Source: Pseudomonas migulae (GTDB lineage: Bacteria; Pseudomonadota; Gammaproteobacteria; Pseudomonadales; Pseudomonadaceae). Taken from it: a stretch of 64,000 bases of DNA. Under the pieces are notes generated by a model. It was not told the DNA's origin. It saw only the letters and a list, made by a program, of their open reading frames with translations, and did no database searches. Both the position numbers and the translations under genes were made by a program. Position 1 is the first letter of the stretch, and every line of letters starts with the position of its first letter. The DNA is taken from positions 3,398,501-3,462,500 of the forward strand of contig NZ_JALJWR010000001.1 in NCBI RefSeq assembly GCF_024169315.1, written 5' to 3'. Positions 1 through 8,168 of this stretch are shown here, in pieces.

Positions 1-534
1 TATTTTTGGTGCGGAAACAGTAAAGACGCAAACAACAACCCTGAATATAGCGCAATGCTCACAGCTCAAAGCCTCGCAAAATCTTCGGGCGGACGTACCA
101 TCGAAATGACTCACGGAGGTCAACAACTACACAACTATCAAGGTGAATCAAGTTATCAGAAAATTAATACACGCTTCCAGTACTTGGAGTCTGCGAAGCC
201 GAACGAACCTCACAACTTACGAGGCGAATTGATGGCCAAAGGTGCAAAGGCAGCAGGCCATGATGATGTTGCGCCTATTGCCGAACTGGGAAAGCACGAA
301 AGCTCAGTCGCTGGTACCTTGTGGGATGTAGCATCTGCTAATTTCTCCAATCAAGCGGAAGGCATTGTTCGTGTCATTCACGCAATTCCAAGTAGCGACC
401 CGTTTTTTCAAAGCAAGCAATTTGAAACGAGTACTTGGATTGTAAAGGAAGAACCAGCCCTGAAGGCGCAAGGAAAAACGACGGTGCAGAGATTTTTTGC
501 TGAAGATTTGACCGGCAAACTAGAGAAGTTTTAA
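1..534 (+). CDS. C-terminal part of an unidentified protein, possibly a polymorphic-toxin C-terminal domain (partial)
   Basis: The frame is open from the first base of the window, so this is the 3' end of a gene starting further left; the ATG at 55 is internal and has no convincing ribosome binding site. About 177 residues are visible, beginning YFWCGNSKDA and ending LTGKLEKF, with no membrane segment or signal. The layout (an YFW-G start, a G-G-T-E stretch, then W-x(5)-A-x(3)-G-x-V-R-V and a final W-x(4)-P-A-L-K segment) reminds me of C-terminal domains found at the tips of Rhs/CdiA-type toxins. That is recall of a pattern and not a search result. AT content is higher than in the genes to the right, which fits acquired DNA. 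No immunity-like gene follows before gbcB. Confidence 0.6.
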   Translation, partial: YFWCGNSKDANNNPEYSAMLTAQSLAKSSGGRTIEMTHGGQQLHNYQGESSYQKINTRFQYLESAKPNEPHNLRGELMAKGAKAAGHDDVAPIAELGKHESSVAGTLWDVASANFSNQAEGIVRVIHAIPSSDPFFQSKQFETSTWIVKEEPALKAQGKTTVQRFFAEDLTGKLEKF

Positions 535-591
535 TTTCCGCTCCAGAACATCTTTTTACAAACAACTCGCGAACACTAGAAACACTCACTC

Positions 592-623
592 TACATCCCT
601 CTCTGCATAGCGAGAGGGATGTA
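592..623. terminator. Perfect 12-bp stem-loop between convergent genes
   Basis: TACATCCCTCTC at 592-603 pairs exactly with 612-623 around an 8-base loop. It lies between the end of the rightward partial gene and the end of the leftward gbcB, where a shared terminator is expected. Only a weak T-run (ATTTG) follows on the plus strand, so its efficiency as an intrinsic terminator is uncertain. Confidence 0.5.
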
Positions 624-659
624 TTTGATCCGAAAGAAAAAGCCAGTCACGCTCTTGAG

Positions 660-1760
660 TTAAAACTCGATGCGCACATCGCCCTTCGGCACGCTGCAGC
701 ACGACAGGATGAACCCTTCGGCTTCGTCTTCTTCGGTGATCCCGCCGTTGTGGTCCATTTCGACCTCGCCTCCCAGCTTCATCACCTTGCACGTCCCGCA
801 GATCCCCATCCCGCAAGCCTTTGGAATCAGCAAACCCAACTTGGCAGCCGCGGCGTGGACCGTTTCTCCCGGCGCAACGCGAATGCTCTTGCCGGACGCG
901 GTGAATTCCACTTGGTGCAGATCCGCCACATCGATGTCCGGTGCGTCGGCTGCAATTTCGGCTTGCTCCACCGCATCGGCCCGGGCTTCCGGTGGCGTAG
1001 CACCGAAGGACTCTTCGTGATAACGCGACATGTCGAAACCGGCGGTTTCGAGCATGCGTTTCACCGCGTTCATGTACGGCGTCGGGCCGCAGCAGAACAC
1101 TTCGCGCTCAAGGAAGTCCGGTGCCATCAGCTCCAGCATCTTGTGATTCAGGTATCCGCGATAACCGGCCCATGGCTCGCCCAGACCATGCTTCTCGCAG
1201 ATCAGGTGCAGGCTGAAGTTGTCGATCCGCGACGCCATGTGTTCCAGCTCGCGGTGGTAAATGATGTCTTTTGGCGAACGGGCGCTGTGGATAAACACCA
1301 TGTCGACGTTGCCGTTGGTGTCGTAGAACCAGCGCGTCATCGACATCACCGGCGTAATGCCGACACCGCCGCTGAGGTAGAGCACTTTCGGCGCGGTGAA
1401 ATCCATGGCGTTGAACAGCCCGACCGGCCCGTGTACCGCCAGTTCCTGACCTTCGTGCAAGGTGTCATGCAACCAGTTCGACACCTTGCCGCCCGGTACG
1501 CGCTTGATGGTCACCGAGAAGCTGTACGGCACCGACGGCGAGCTGGAAATGGTGTAGGAGCGCATGATCGGCACGCCTTCGATTTCCAGCTCCAGGGTGA
1601 CGAACTGCCCCGGCTTGAAAAAGAACAGGATCGGCTGGTCGGCCATAAAGCAGAAGGTGCGCACATCCCAGGTTTCCTGGATGACTTTGACGCAACGGAC
1701 GATGTGTCGACCATTGGCCCAGGTCTGGGTGGTTACCGGATTCAGGAAGCTGTTGGACAT
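660..1760 (-). CDS. gbcB: Glycine betaine monooxygenase, reductase subunit GbcB
   Basis: GbcB passes electrons from NAD(P)H through FAD and a 2Fe-2S centre to the Rieske oxygenase GbcA, which demethylates glycine betaine to dimethylglycine in the cytoplasm. The 366-residue protein has an N-terminal FAD-binding reductase domain (RSYTISSSP motif), an NAD-binding domain (LSGGVGITPVMSM, then EVFCCGPTPYM) and a C-terminal plant-type ferredoxin domain with the cluster cysteines of ACGMGICGTC and a later CC. The ATG at 1760 is preferred to an upstream in-frame codon at 1772 because GGAG sits 9 bases before it. It is divergent from gbcA across a 279-bp gap, as in other pseudomonads. Control by GbdR is expected from family knowledge. 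Confidence 0.95.
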   Translation of the reverse strand: MSNSFLNPVTTQTWANGRHIVRCVKVIQETWDVRTFCFMADQPILFFFKPGQFVTLELEIEGVPIMRSYTISSSPSVPYSFSVTIKRVPGGKVSNWLHDTLHEGQELAVHGPVGLFNAMDFTAPKVLYLSGGVGITPVMSMTRWFYDTNGNVDMVFIHSARSPKDIIYHRELEHMASRIDNFSLHLICEKHGLGEPWAGYRGYLNHKMLELMAPDFLEREVFCCGPTPYMNAVKRMLETAGFDMSRYHEESFGATPPEARADAVEQAEIAADAPDIDVADLHQVEFTASGKSIRVAPGETVHAAAAKLGLLIPKACGMGICGTCKVMKLGGEVEMDHNGGITEEDEAEGFILSCCSVPKGDVRIEF

Positions 1761-1848
1761 GCTGTTCTCCACCGCCGATGGTCGGCCTTATGTTGGCGAT
1801 TCTGCGTATAGCGCGAGCCACCCATTTACCTATCTGCGACATTCACAT

Positions 1849-1869
1849 ACTTATCGCGACCAGCCCCCA
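1849..1869 (+). promoter_or_regulatory. Candidate GbdR half-site in the gbcB-gbcA gap
   Basis: This 21-mer matches 13 of 21 positions of the first direct-repeat unit upstream of choX (25243-25263), including a shared GCGACCA core. A second GCGAC lies 20 bases upstream at 1836-1840. The gap separates two genes known to be GbdR-controlled in Pseudomonas, so a regulator site is expected here. The assignment is inference from a modest match. Confidence 0.3.
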
Positions 1870-2039
1870 ACTACCGGGGGTTGCGCGTCGGGAACAGATT
1901 GGGCCATGTCGCCCATGGATAAGGTTCCGGACAACGCCGGCCCCACACTCGCCCCATACCAAGACACATTCTTTACACCTTGCGTAGCAAACCTGATTAG
2001 CCACTTTCGCCGGCCACACAGAATGGCCTTGAGGATTAA

Positions 2040-3338
2040 ATGATGGACGTCACTACTACCCTGAGCCTGGGCGATCCACTGGAACCCGCACGCAAGGCCA
2101 CCGCGCAGATGCTGCAAGAGCGCGAGCGTACGTTCTCGCTGCCGCAGCCGTTTTACTCTGACGAGCGGCTGTTTGATATCGACATGCAGGAAATCTTCCA
2201 GAAAGAGTGGTTGATCGCCGGCATGGCCTGCGAAATCCCGACCAAGGGCAACTACCTGACCCTGCAAGTCGGCAAGAACCCGATCATCGTGATTCGCGGT
2301 GCCGAAGGCGTGGTGCATGCGTTCCACAACGTCTGCCGTCACCGCGGTTCGCGGCTGTGCACCAGTGAAAAAGGCAAGGTCGCCAAGCTGGTCTGCCATT
2401 ACCACCAGTGGACCTACGAACTCGACGGTCGCCTGCTGTTCGCCGGCACCGAGATGGGCGCCGACTTCGACATGAAGCAGTACGGCCTCAAACCGGTGAA
2501 CGTGAAGACCGCCGGCGGCTACATCTTCATCAGCCTGTCGGAGAATCCGCCGGCCATTGATGACTTCCTGTCGACGCTGAACCATTACATGGAACCGTAC
2601 GACATGGAGAACACCAAGGTGGCGATTCAGACCACCTTGTTCGAAAAAGCCAACTGGAAACTGGTGCTGGAAAACAACCGCGAGTGCTACCACTGCAACG
2701 CGTCGCACCCGGAACTGCTGAAAACCCTGCTGGAATGGGACGACGTCACCGACCCGCGCGCCGACCAGGCGTTCAAGGACCATGTCGCGGCCTCCGCCGC
2801 GGCCTGGGAAGCCGAGAAGATTCCTTACGCCCACGCCAGTTTCGGCCTGCGTAACCGCATCGTGCGCATGCCGCTGCTCAAGGGCACCGTGTCGATGACC
2901 CTGGACGGCAAACAGGGCTGCGCCAAACTCATGGGCCGCATCAAGAACCCGGACCTGGGCTCGATGCGCATCCTGCACCTGCCGCACTCGTGGAACCACT
3001 GCATGGGCGACCACATCATCGTCTTCACGGTGTGGCCGATCAGCGCGCAGGAAACCATGGTCACCACCAAGTGGATCGTTCACAAGGACGCGGTCGAAGG
3101 CGTGGACTACGACGTGGACCGCATGCGCCAGGTCTGGGACGCCACCAACGACCAGGACCGTCGCCTGGCGGAAGAGAACCAGCGCGGGATCAACTCCACC
3201 GCGTACCAGCCTGGGCCTTACTCGAAGACTTATGAGTTTGGTGTGGTGAACTTTGTGGACTGGTACAGCGAACGTCTGTTGAACAACCTGGGGGCCGAGC
3301 CTGCGCCGTACCTCAAAGGTGTTCCTGTAAGCGGTTAA
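2040..3338 (+). CDS. gbcA: Glycine betaine monooxygenase, Rieske oxygenase subunit GbcA
   Basis: GbcA hydroxylates an N-methyl group of glycine betaine, releasing formaldehyde and dimethylglycine. The 432-residue protein has an N-terminal Rieske domain with C99-x-H101 and C119-x2-H122 as 2Fe-2S ligands, and a C-terminal ring-hydroxylase catalytic domain starting near residue 200, where NNRECYHCNASHPEL carries the expected mononuclear iron histidines. A GAGG lies just upstream; two successive ATGs (2040 and 2043) make the start ambiguous by one residue. It works with GbcB, encoded divergently. The product feeds the dgc operon to the right. Confidence 0.96.
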   Translation: MMDVTTTLSLGDPLEPARKATAQMLQERERTFSLPQPFYSDERLFDIDMQEIFQKEWLIAGMACEIPTKGNYLTLQVGKNPIIVIRGAEGVVHAFHNVCRHRGSRLCTSEKGKVAKLVCHYHQWTYELDGRLLFAGTEMGADFDMKQYGLKPVNVKTAGGYIFISLSENPPAIDDFLSTLNHYMEPYDMENTKVAIQTTLFEKANWKLVLENNRECYHCNASHPELLKTLLEWDDVTDPRADQAFKDHVAASAAAWEAEKIPYAHASFGLRNRIVRMPLLKGTVSMTLDGKQGCAKLMGRIKNPDLGSMRILHLPHSWNHCMGDHIIVFTVWPISAQETMVTTKWIVHKDAVEGVDYDVDRMRQVWDATNDQDRRLAEENQRGINSTAYQPGPYSKTYEFGVVNFVDWYSERLLNNLGAEPAPYLKGVPVSG

Positions 3339-3346
3339 GTCAAAAG

Positions 3347-3469
3347 CTTCGCGAGCAAGTCGAATCGTCGCACCGCCGCTCCCACAGTGTTTAGGGTGTC
3401 CACAAACGTTGTGTACACCACTGATCCTTGTGGGAGCGGCGGTGCGACGATTCGACTTGCCCGCGAAAG
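3347..3469. repeat. REP-type inverted repeat pair (GGAGCGGCGGTGCGACGATTC family)
   Basis: Two near-identical arms of about 40 bases in opposite orientation flank a 42-base spacer, directly after gbcA. The same arm type recurs at 41492-41613 and as one arm at 45271-45388. It may act as an mRNA 3' stabiliser or transcription stop for gbcA. Confidence 0.85.
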
Positions 3470-3586
3470 CGCCCTCCCATTCACCGCACATCTCCCCAGA
3501 TACTCCCGCAACCTAGAACTGTACGAAATATGATCTATTACGTTCAGGCCTATACCGAACGTGGCTTCCAGCCTTCCACAAACAAG

Positions 3587-4133
3587 TTATCCACACCTCC
3601 ACCCACAGCTAATGGGGACAAGTGTGGTTTTACACTAAACTTTCTCCACAGAAACCGAAGAAAATCCGTGACTTATCCAGAAGCAGGGTTTTCCGCAGCG
3701 ATTGGTTGTTTTTTGACCGAGCGCTTGCACAGCACGGTTTACAAGGCCTGTAGAGGATGGCGAACACCTTATCCACAGAAGCGCCAACAGACTTTGGGGG
3801 CAACTTTGGCGCTTCTGTGGAAAACCTCCGAAAGCCGCCATAAATCGGTGTTTCCGAGAGGTTTATCACTGTAAAGCTGCAATCTGGTTGTTTTTTAACC
3901 AGACACCTGAAAGGCCCGGTTTATAGAGCCTGTAGCGGACAGCGAACATCTTATCCACAGAAGCGCCAACAGAGATTGGGGGCAAGTATTGCCGCTCGCT
4001 TAAACTTATCCACGAGAAAAAGCCCGTAAAAACCGCAAGTTAGGCTGATTATTTTTTGTACGAAGGCTTGCAGGGCTTGATTTTCACGGCGCGCAGCGAA
4101 GGGCGAACATGTTATCCACAGAAGCGCTAACAG
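3587..4133. repeat. Degenerate tandem repeat array rich in DnaA-box 9-mers
   Basis: No convincing gene occupies 3470-4152. TTATCCACA occurs exactly at 3587-3595, 3769-3777, 3951-3959 and 4112-4120 on the plus strand, TTTTCCACA at 3816-3824 on the minus strand, and one-mismatch forms at 3673-3681 and 4006-4014. Three boxes sit inside a conserved 31-mer (3760-3790, 3942-3972, 4103-4133) that begins GCGAACA and ends in AGAAGCGCCAACAG or close to it. Flanking stretches repeat as well, for example a T-rich block near 3702, 3884 and 4046, giving a unit of about 160-180 bp in three copies. The role is unknown; DnaA titration or replication control is a guess from the box content. Confidence 0.75.
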
Positions 4134-4152
4134 GGATTGTGGGTAACAGTCG

Positions 4153-5319
4153 TCAAAGCCTGTTGAAACAAGACAAGCCCGAGGCGATATCCAGATTCAG
4201 CTCATAATCATCGAAAGCACCCCACCCGAGCAGGATCGAAGGCACGTACTGCCCGAGCAGCAGGGACGGCGGAATCGTATAGTCCGGGTAATATTTATAG
4301 GTGATCGACTGGATGCGCCCGGCCAGGCTCAACTCGCCCCGGTAGGTCCGGTGGCTCGGCGTGACGGTGACGTTGTCGGGCGCATGACCAGGTGAGGACG
4401 AGGTCAGGTAATCCACATTGCCGGTGTCGATAATCGCCAGTGTCGCCCGGCGATCCAGCCGCGCGGCAATCGTCAGCCTTTGATTGATGTCCATGCGCAC
4501 ATAGGTAATGGGCGAGTCACAGCGTGTGGGCGCTGCAGCGTTAATTTCCAAGGTCTTTTTCGTGACTTTCAAACGCCCTGATTTACCAATCAGATCAAGC
4601 CCCAACAAGTTATCCCGGTCACTGACAAACACCAGGACATTCCTGAATTCGCTTGTGCCAATCTTCAGGGATTCCAGGACTCCCAGCTGGGCTGACAGGT
4701 CTCGCTCACCGTAAAACGTGCTGTAGCCGTAATGGGAGTCGGTTAACAAGGTGACGCCCATCAGCTTCGCGGTTGCAGTGTTGACCCGGGTTTGAGGGGC
4801 GCCCGTGTCGAAAATGAACCGCGCCGAAACACCATTGGCCGCTTTGACATCGACGTAGGGCAGCACTGCATCGGTCGCGTGCCCGTCACCGGGGTAAGGA
4901 TGGATCGGCAGTACTTCGTGATGCTTCGTCCTGCTCACCGAGAAATCGGCGACCCTGCGCAAGGTCGCGATCGATTCGTTGCCGAACATGGAGAACATCA
5001 GTTTGAGCTCAGGGTCATTCGCGATGGCCCGGGCGTGACTGCGCTTGATCGCCAGGTAGTAGTCAGGCAGCTGGTTGGCGGCTTTGGCCTCGAACATTCT
5101 GGCGAGAACGGACACTGAGCATTGCAGGTTTTTCTCGGCATCGCGCACGTTGTCGCACTGCTGCTTCATCTGCGCCAGGGAAGCGCTGCGCCCCTGTCTG
5201 GACTCGACCCATGTGTAGAAATCCGGCGCTTCGTCATCAGCCGTCAAACGCGTGGATACAACCAGAAAAACCATCACGGCACAGATCAGACATGTCACAC
5301 GCAGACTGACCGCGTTCAT
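4153..5319 (-). CDS. Exported aspartyl-protease-like protein with two DTG motifs
   Basis: The 388-residue protein starts with a hydrophobic segment (about residues 7-24) typical of a signal peptide or membrane anchor. Two aspartic-protease motifs follow: FIFDTG with D171 and LAIIDTG with D298, separated by about 127 residues. Both are followed by residues fitting a retropepsin-like fold, so a single-chain two-lobed enzyme is plausible, acting in the periplasm. Residues 40-130 are helical and cysteine-containing and match nothing I recognise. I chose the ATG at 5319; a TTG two codons upstream is also open, and neither has a clear ribosome binding site. Substrate unknown. It stands alone between the DnaA-box array and a leftward GNAT gene. 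Confidence 0.75.
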   Translation of the reverse strand: MNAVSLRVTCLICAVMVFLVVSTRLTADDEAPDFYTWVESRQGRSASLAQMKQQCDNVRDAEKNLQCSVSVLARMFEAKAANQLPDYYLAIKRSHARAIANDPELKLMFSMFGNESIATLRRVADFSVSRTKHHEVLPIHPYPGDGHATDAVLPYVDVKAANGVSARFIFDTGAPQTRVNTATAKLMGVTLLTDSHYGYSTFYGERDLSAQLGVLESLKIGTSEFRNVLVFVSDRDNLLGLDLIGKSGRLKVTKKTLEINAAAPTRCDSPITYVRMDINQRLTIAARLDRRATLAIIDTGNVDYLTSSSPGHAPDNVTVTPSHRTYRGELSLAGRIQSITYKYYPDYTIPPSLLLGQYVPSILLGWGAFDDYELNLDIASGLSCFNRL

Positions 5320-5398
5320 GATCAACCCGTGCCTGAAAACCCGCTGTTTGAATTAGCGCTGCTGCCCAACCGGACGGCTCATGGAGAAATATAGCTCA

Positions 5399-5965
5399 CT
5401 AGGGCCACTGCATGAGGTAGGCGTCACCGGTCACTCTAATCATCGGGTGAGGCGTGATCTGGCAGGTATCGACGATGCGAAAGCCATGGCGTTCGTAGAA
5501 TCGACGGGCACCGGTGTTGACGGCGTAGTCGATCAGGCTCAACCCCTTGAGGCCCAACTGCTGGGCGCGTTCGTGAGCGTGGGCGAGAAACTGTTGGCCC
5601 AGGCCCCGATTGCGCCAGCCTTCGTGCAGCGCCAGGCTGGAGATGTAAAGCGTGTCGGGGATTTCCATGTCGGCATACGGCGCCAGCACCGGGTCGGTGG
5701 TGGGTTCGGCCAGGGGATCGTGACGCATTGTGTAGCTGTGCATCATGCCGACGACCTGCCCGTCGGCTTCGGCAATCAGGCAGTTCTGATAAGAAAAATC
5801 CACATCGTCGCGGGCATAACGACTGGCGCCCACGTCCAATAGATCCTGGCCGGGCTCGGCCAGTTGGCTCCAGATATAATCCGCAGCGCCCTCTGACGAA
5901 ATCTGGAACAGACGAGCAATCTCCCGCGCATCCGCGCGCTGGGCCGAACGAAATTCAACGGTCAT
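5399..5965 (-). CDS. GNAT family N-acetyltransferase
   Basis: The 188-residue protein has the GNAT fold: beta strands ending in YISSLALHEGWRNRGLG, where RNRGLG is the acetyl-CoA pyrophosphate loop, and a late YERHGFRIVDT typical of the C-terminal half. The acceptor substrate cannot be read from the sequence. The ATG at 5965 is preceded by AGGGGA; an open stretch further upstream consists of a REP element and is not coding. It lies 79 bp ahead of the aspartyl-protease-like gene on the same strand, but a shared transcript is not shown. Confidence 0.88.
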   Translation of the reverse strand: MTVEFRSAQRADAREIARLFQISSEGAADYIWSQLAEPGQDLLDVGASRYARDDVDFSYQNCLIAEADGQVVGMMHSYTMRHDPLAEPTTDPVLAPYADMEIPDTLYISSLALHEGWRNRGLGQQFLAHAHERAQQLGLKGLSLIDYAVNTGARRFYERHGFRIVDTCQITPHPMIRVTGDAYLMQWP

Positions 5966-5992
5966 TGTTTTTCCCCTGTGAAAAACAAACCT

Positions 5993-6083
5993 GTGGCGAG
6001 GGGATTTATCCCCGTTGGGCTGCGAAGCGGCCCCAAAAAATGGGACTGCTGCGTAGTCCAACGGGGATAAATCTCCTCGCCAC
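5993..6083. repeat. REP-type inverted repeat pair (GTGGCGAGGGGATTTATCCC family)
   Basis: Arms GTGGCGAGG... and ...CCTCGCCAC face each other around a GC-rich centre. It lies between etfB and the GNAT gene, just upstream of the GNAT ribosome binding site, so GNAT transcription either crosses it or starts close by. Confidence 0.85.
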
Positions 6084-6161
6084 AATTTATTCGTCGCTTG
6101 TTCAACTTCTACTGACTGGAAGTACAGCAAGCCCACATTTTTGATTCAGTTTGAGCGAGAG

Positions 6162-6932
6162 TCAGCGAACCACGCCTTCTTCGATCAGCAACTTGAGAAT
6201 CGCCTCGGCACCCGCTTGCGCAGTCACGCCTTTCAGCACCTGTCCACCGCCGCCACTGGCCTTGGCCGTTGCGGCTTTCATCCGGTCTGCGCCGCTTTTC
6301 GCCTTGATCACTTTCAAGCGTTTAGGTCGCGGTTTGGCGGGTTGCAACGTGGCAACCGCCAGCAGCTCATCGTCGATCACTTCGACTTCATCCGCCTGCA
6401 ACACCCCACGCCGTGCCGGGCCGTAGGCGCTCTGCCGAGGCTTCGGCGCGGCGTTATCCACGGTTGCGAGAAACGGCAGCCGTACCTTCAAGCGACGACG
6501 CTGGCCACGGGGCAAGGCTTGCAGCACCAGCGCCGTACTGCCGTCGATGGATTCCACCTGAGCCAGCCCGACCACCAGCGGCCAGCCTAGGCTTTCCGCC
6601 AGCAGAAACGGCAGCATGCCCGAGCCTTCACCGGTTTCTGCCTGGCTGCCGGTCAGCACGACCTGGGCCCCGGCATCGCGCAGATAGGCGGTCAACGCCG
6701 GCAATGCATCGGCGCCCTGCGGTTGTTCCAGCACATGCAACTGTTCCAGGCCCATGCCCAGATAAGCGCGCAATGCCGGTTCCGCGACGTCGCCGGCATG
6801 CAGCACTTGCAGGTTATCCCCAGCCAGTTGCAGACCCAGCTCCACCGCCCGCGCATCCTGCTCCGCGCGACGTGGCCGACCGGAGGTCGGGTGGGCGCCG
6901 ATGGACACCAGGCTGATGATTTTCGTGCTCAT
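6162..6932 (-). CDS. etfB: Electron transfer flavoprotein beta-type subunit of the dgc operon
   Basis: The 256-residue protein has the ETF beta-type N-terminal alpha/beta domain (VSIGAHPTSGRPRRAEQDARAVE) and a segment GSQAETGEGSGMLPFLLAE matching the subunit family. It should pair with EtfA to accept electrons from dimethylglycine or sarcosine oxidation and pass them to the membrane quinone pool. It is more diverged than housekeeping ETF subunits, with a basic Pro/Lys-rich C-terminal part (about residues 195-230). The ATG at 6932 follows AAGGAAAGG. It is the last gene of the leftward operon, 15 bp after etfA, matching the order known next to dgcAB in pseudomonads. Confidence 0.88.
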   Translation of the reverse strand: MSTKIISLVSIGAHPTSGRPRRAEQDARAVELGLQLAGDNLQVLHAGDVAEPALRAYLGMGLEQLHVLEQPQGADALPALTAYLRDAGAQVVLTGSQAETGEGSGMLPFLLAESLGWPLVVGLAQVESIDGSTALVLQALPRGQRRRLKVRLPFLATVDNAAPKPRQSAYGPARRGVLQADEVEVIDDELLAVATLQPAKPRPKRLKVIKAKSGADRMKAATAKASGGGGQVLKGVTAQAGAEAILKLLIEEGVVR

Positions 6933-6947
6933 AACCCTTTCCTTCCC

Positions 6948-8168
6948 TTAAGCCGCATCGCGCTTGGCTTCGTTGCGGTAAGCCTCTACCGCCGCGATCA
7001 AGGCTTGAAGAATCTCGGCGCTCTCGCCGATCACCGACAAGTCGGCCCGTTTGATCATGTCGCAGCCAGGGTCGAGGTTGATCGCCACCACCTTGTCGCA
7101 GGCGCCGATGCCTTGCAGGTGCTGGATCGCCCCGGAAATGCCCACCGCCACGTAAACCCGCGCCGTGACCCAGGTACCGGACGCGCCGACCTGCCGATCA
7201 CGCGCCATGAAACCATCGTCCACGGCCACCCGGGACGCGCCTTCGGTGGCGCCGAGCGCTTCGGCAGTCCTGTGGAAAAGCTCCCAGTCCTTGACGCCGT
7301 TGCCGCCGGAGAAGATGAACTCGGCTTCGGCCATCGGAATCGCCGCCGGGTCCACCGCCACTGCGCCCAGATCTTCAATGCGCGACAAGCTTCGCGCAAC
7401 GGCTGTGGATAACTCCACCGGCAAGGCTTCATGTCGGGTTTCGCTGACCGGTTCGGCACATTCGGCAGCGGCCAGAATCAGGCGTGCGACGGGACGCGCA
7501 AGGTCTTGTAAGCCCGCACCGGCGCGGCCGATGCATTCCTGTTCCTTGACCTGCCAGACCCGCGTGGCCGGGCGTTCGCCCAGTGCGGCGGCAAAACGTC
7601 GACCGAGTTCACCGCCACCGCTGCGGCTGTCCGGCAGCAACCAGTGACGCGGGCTGAACTGGTTATCCACAGCCCGCAGGCCCTGGACCCGTTGTTCCGG
7701 TGCATAACCGCTGAATTCGTCGCCTTCGAGTACGAGCAAACGATCGACGCCAGCAGTGGCGAAGGCGTTTTCCTTGTGTTCGCCGAAGACCACGGCCAAC
7801 ACCGCGCCGTCCTTGCCGGCCAATTGATGCGCCAGGCCGAGCAAGTCGCGGTCGTGGCTGCTCAAGCGGCCGCCGACCATGTCCGGTACCACGCTGATGT
7901 AAAACGCCGGTGCAGGCACTTGATGCAGCGGCAATTGCACTTCAATGGCGGCCGAGCGTTTGGTCGCCCCGCCCTGCTGAGCACCGCTGCGGTCGATCCG
8001 CTTGATGCCGTTCGGGCCGATGAAACCTATGCCATGGAGATTCTTGCGGATGACGCCATTGGGCCCCATCCAGCTGTGTTGCGCCGGTCGCATGGCCGCG
8101 TGCAGCGGGTGCAGGCGGTTACGGGCAATCCATTCGGCGCGGGGGTCGCGGCGGATAATGTCGCTCAT
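6948..8168 (-). CDS. etfA: Electron transfer flavoprotein alpha-type subunit of the dgc operon
   Basis: The 406-residue protein has the ETF alpha architecture: a variable N-terminal domain with an alpha/beta core, and a C-terminal FAD-binding domain with VGASGTWVTARVYVAVGISGAIQHLQGI and a later AINLDPGCDMIKRADLSVIGE. The FAD domain retains the S/T-G and H-x-x-G elements expected for cofactor binding. It is about 80-90 residues longer than a typical housekeeping EtfA, mostly at the N-terminus. Its ATG overlaps the dgcB stop codon (TGATG), a sign of translational coupling. With EtfB it is probably the dedicated electron acceptor of DgcAB. Confidence 0.9.
   Translation of the reverse strand: MSDIIRRDPRAEWIARNRLHPLHAAMRPAQHSWMGPNGVIRKNLHGIGFIGPNGIKRIDRSGAQQGGATKRSAAIEVQLPLHQVPAPAFYISVVPDMVGGRLSSHDRDLLGLAHQLAGKDGAVLAVVFGEHKENAFATAGVDRLLVLEGDEFSGYAPEQRVQGLRAVDNQFSPRHWLLPDSRSGGGELGRRFAAALGERPATRVWQVKEQECIGRAGAGLQDLARPVARLILAAAECAEPVSETRHEALPVELSTAVARSLSRIEDLGAVAVDPAAIPMAEAEFIFSGGNGVKDWELFHRTAEALGATEGASRVAVDDGFMARDRQVGASGTWVTARVYVAVGISGAIQHLQGIGACDKVVAINLDPGCDMIKRADLSVIGESAEILQALIAAVEAYRNEAKRDAA

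Noticed and set aside
1851..3491. Minus-strand open frame of about 546 codons opposite gbcA
   Set aside because: Antisense to a clear Rieske oxygenase gene and running through its promoter and a REP element.
3428..3874. Open frame of 148 codons through the REP and the DnaA-box array
   Set aside because: It starts in a REP arm, crosses degenerate repeats, lacks a ribosome binding site and has an amino-acid make-up unlike a folded protein.
7662..7672. TTATCCACA within etfA, and another after 10272
   Set aside because: Isolated single boxes in coding DNA or next to a REP arm; not part of a cluster like that at 3587-4133.
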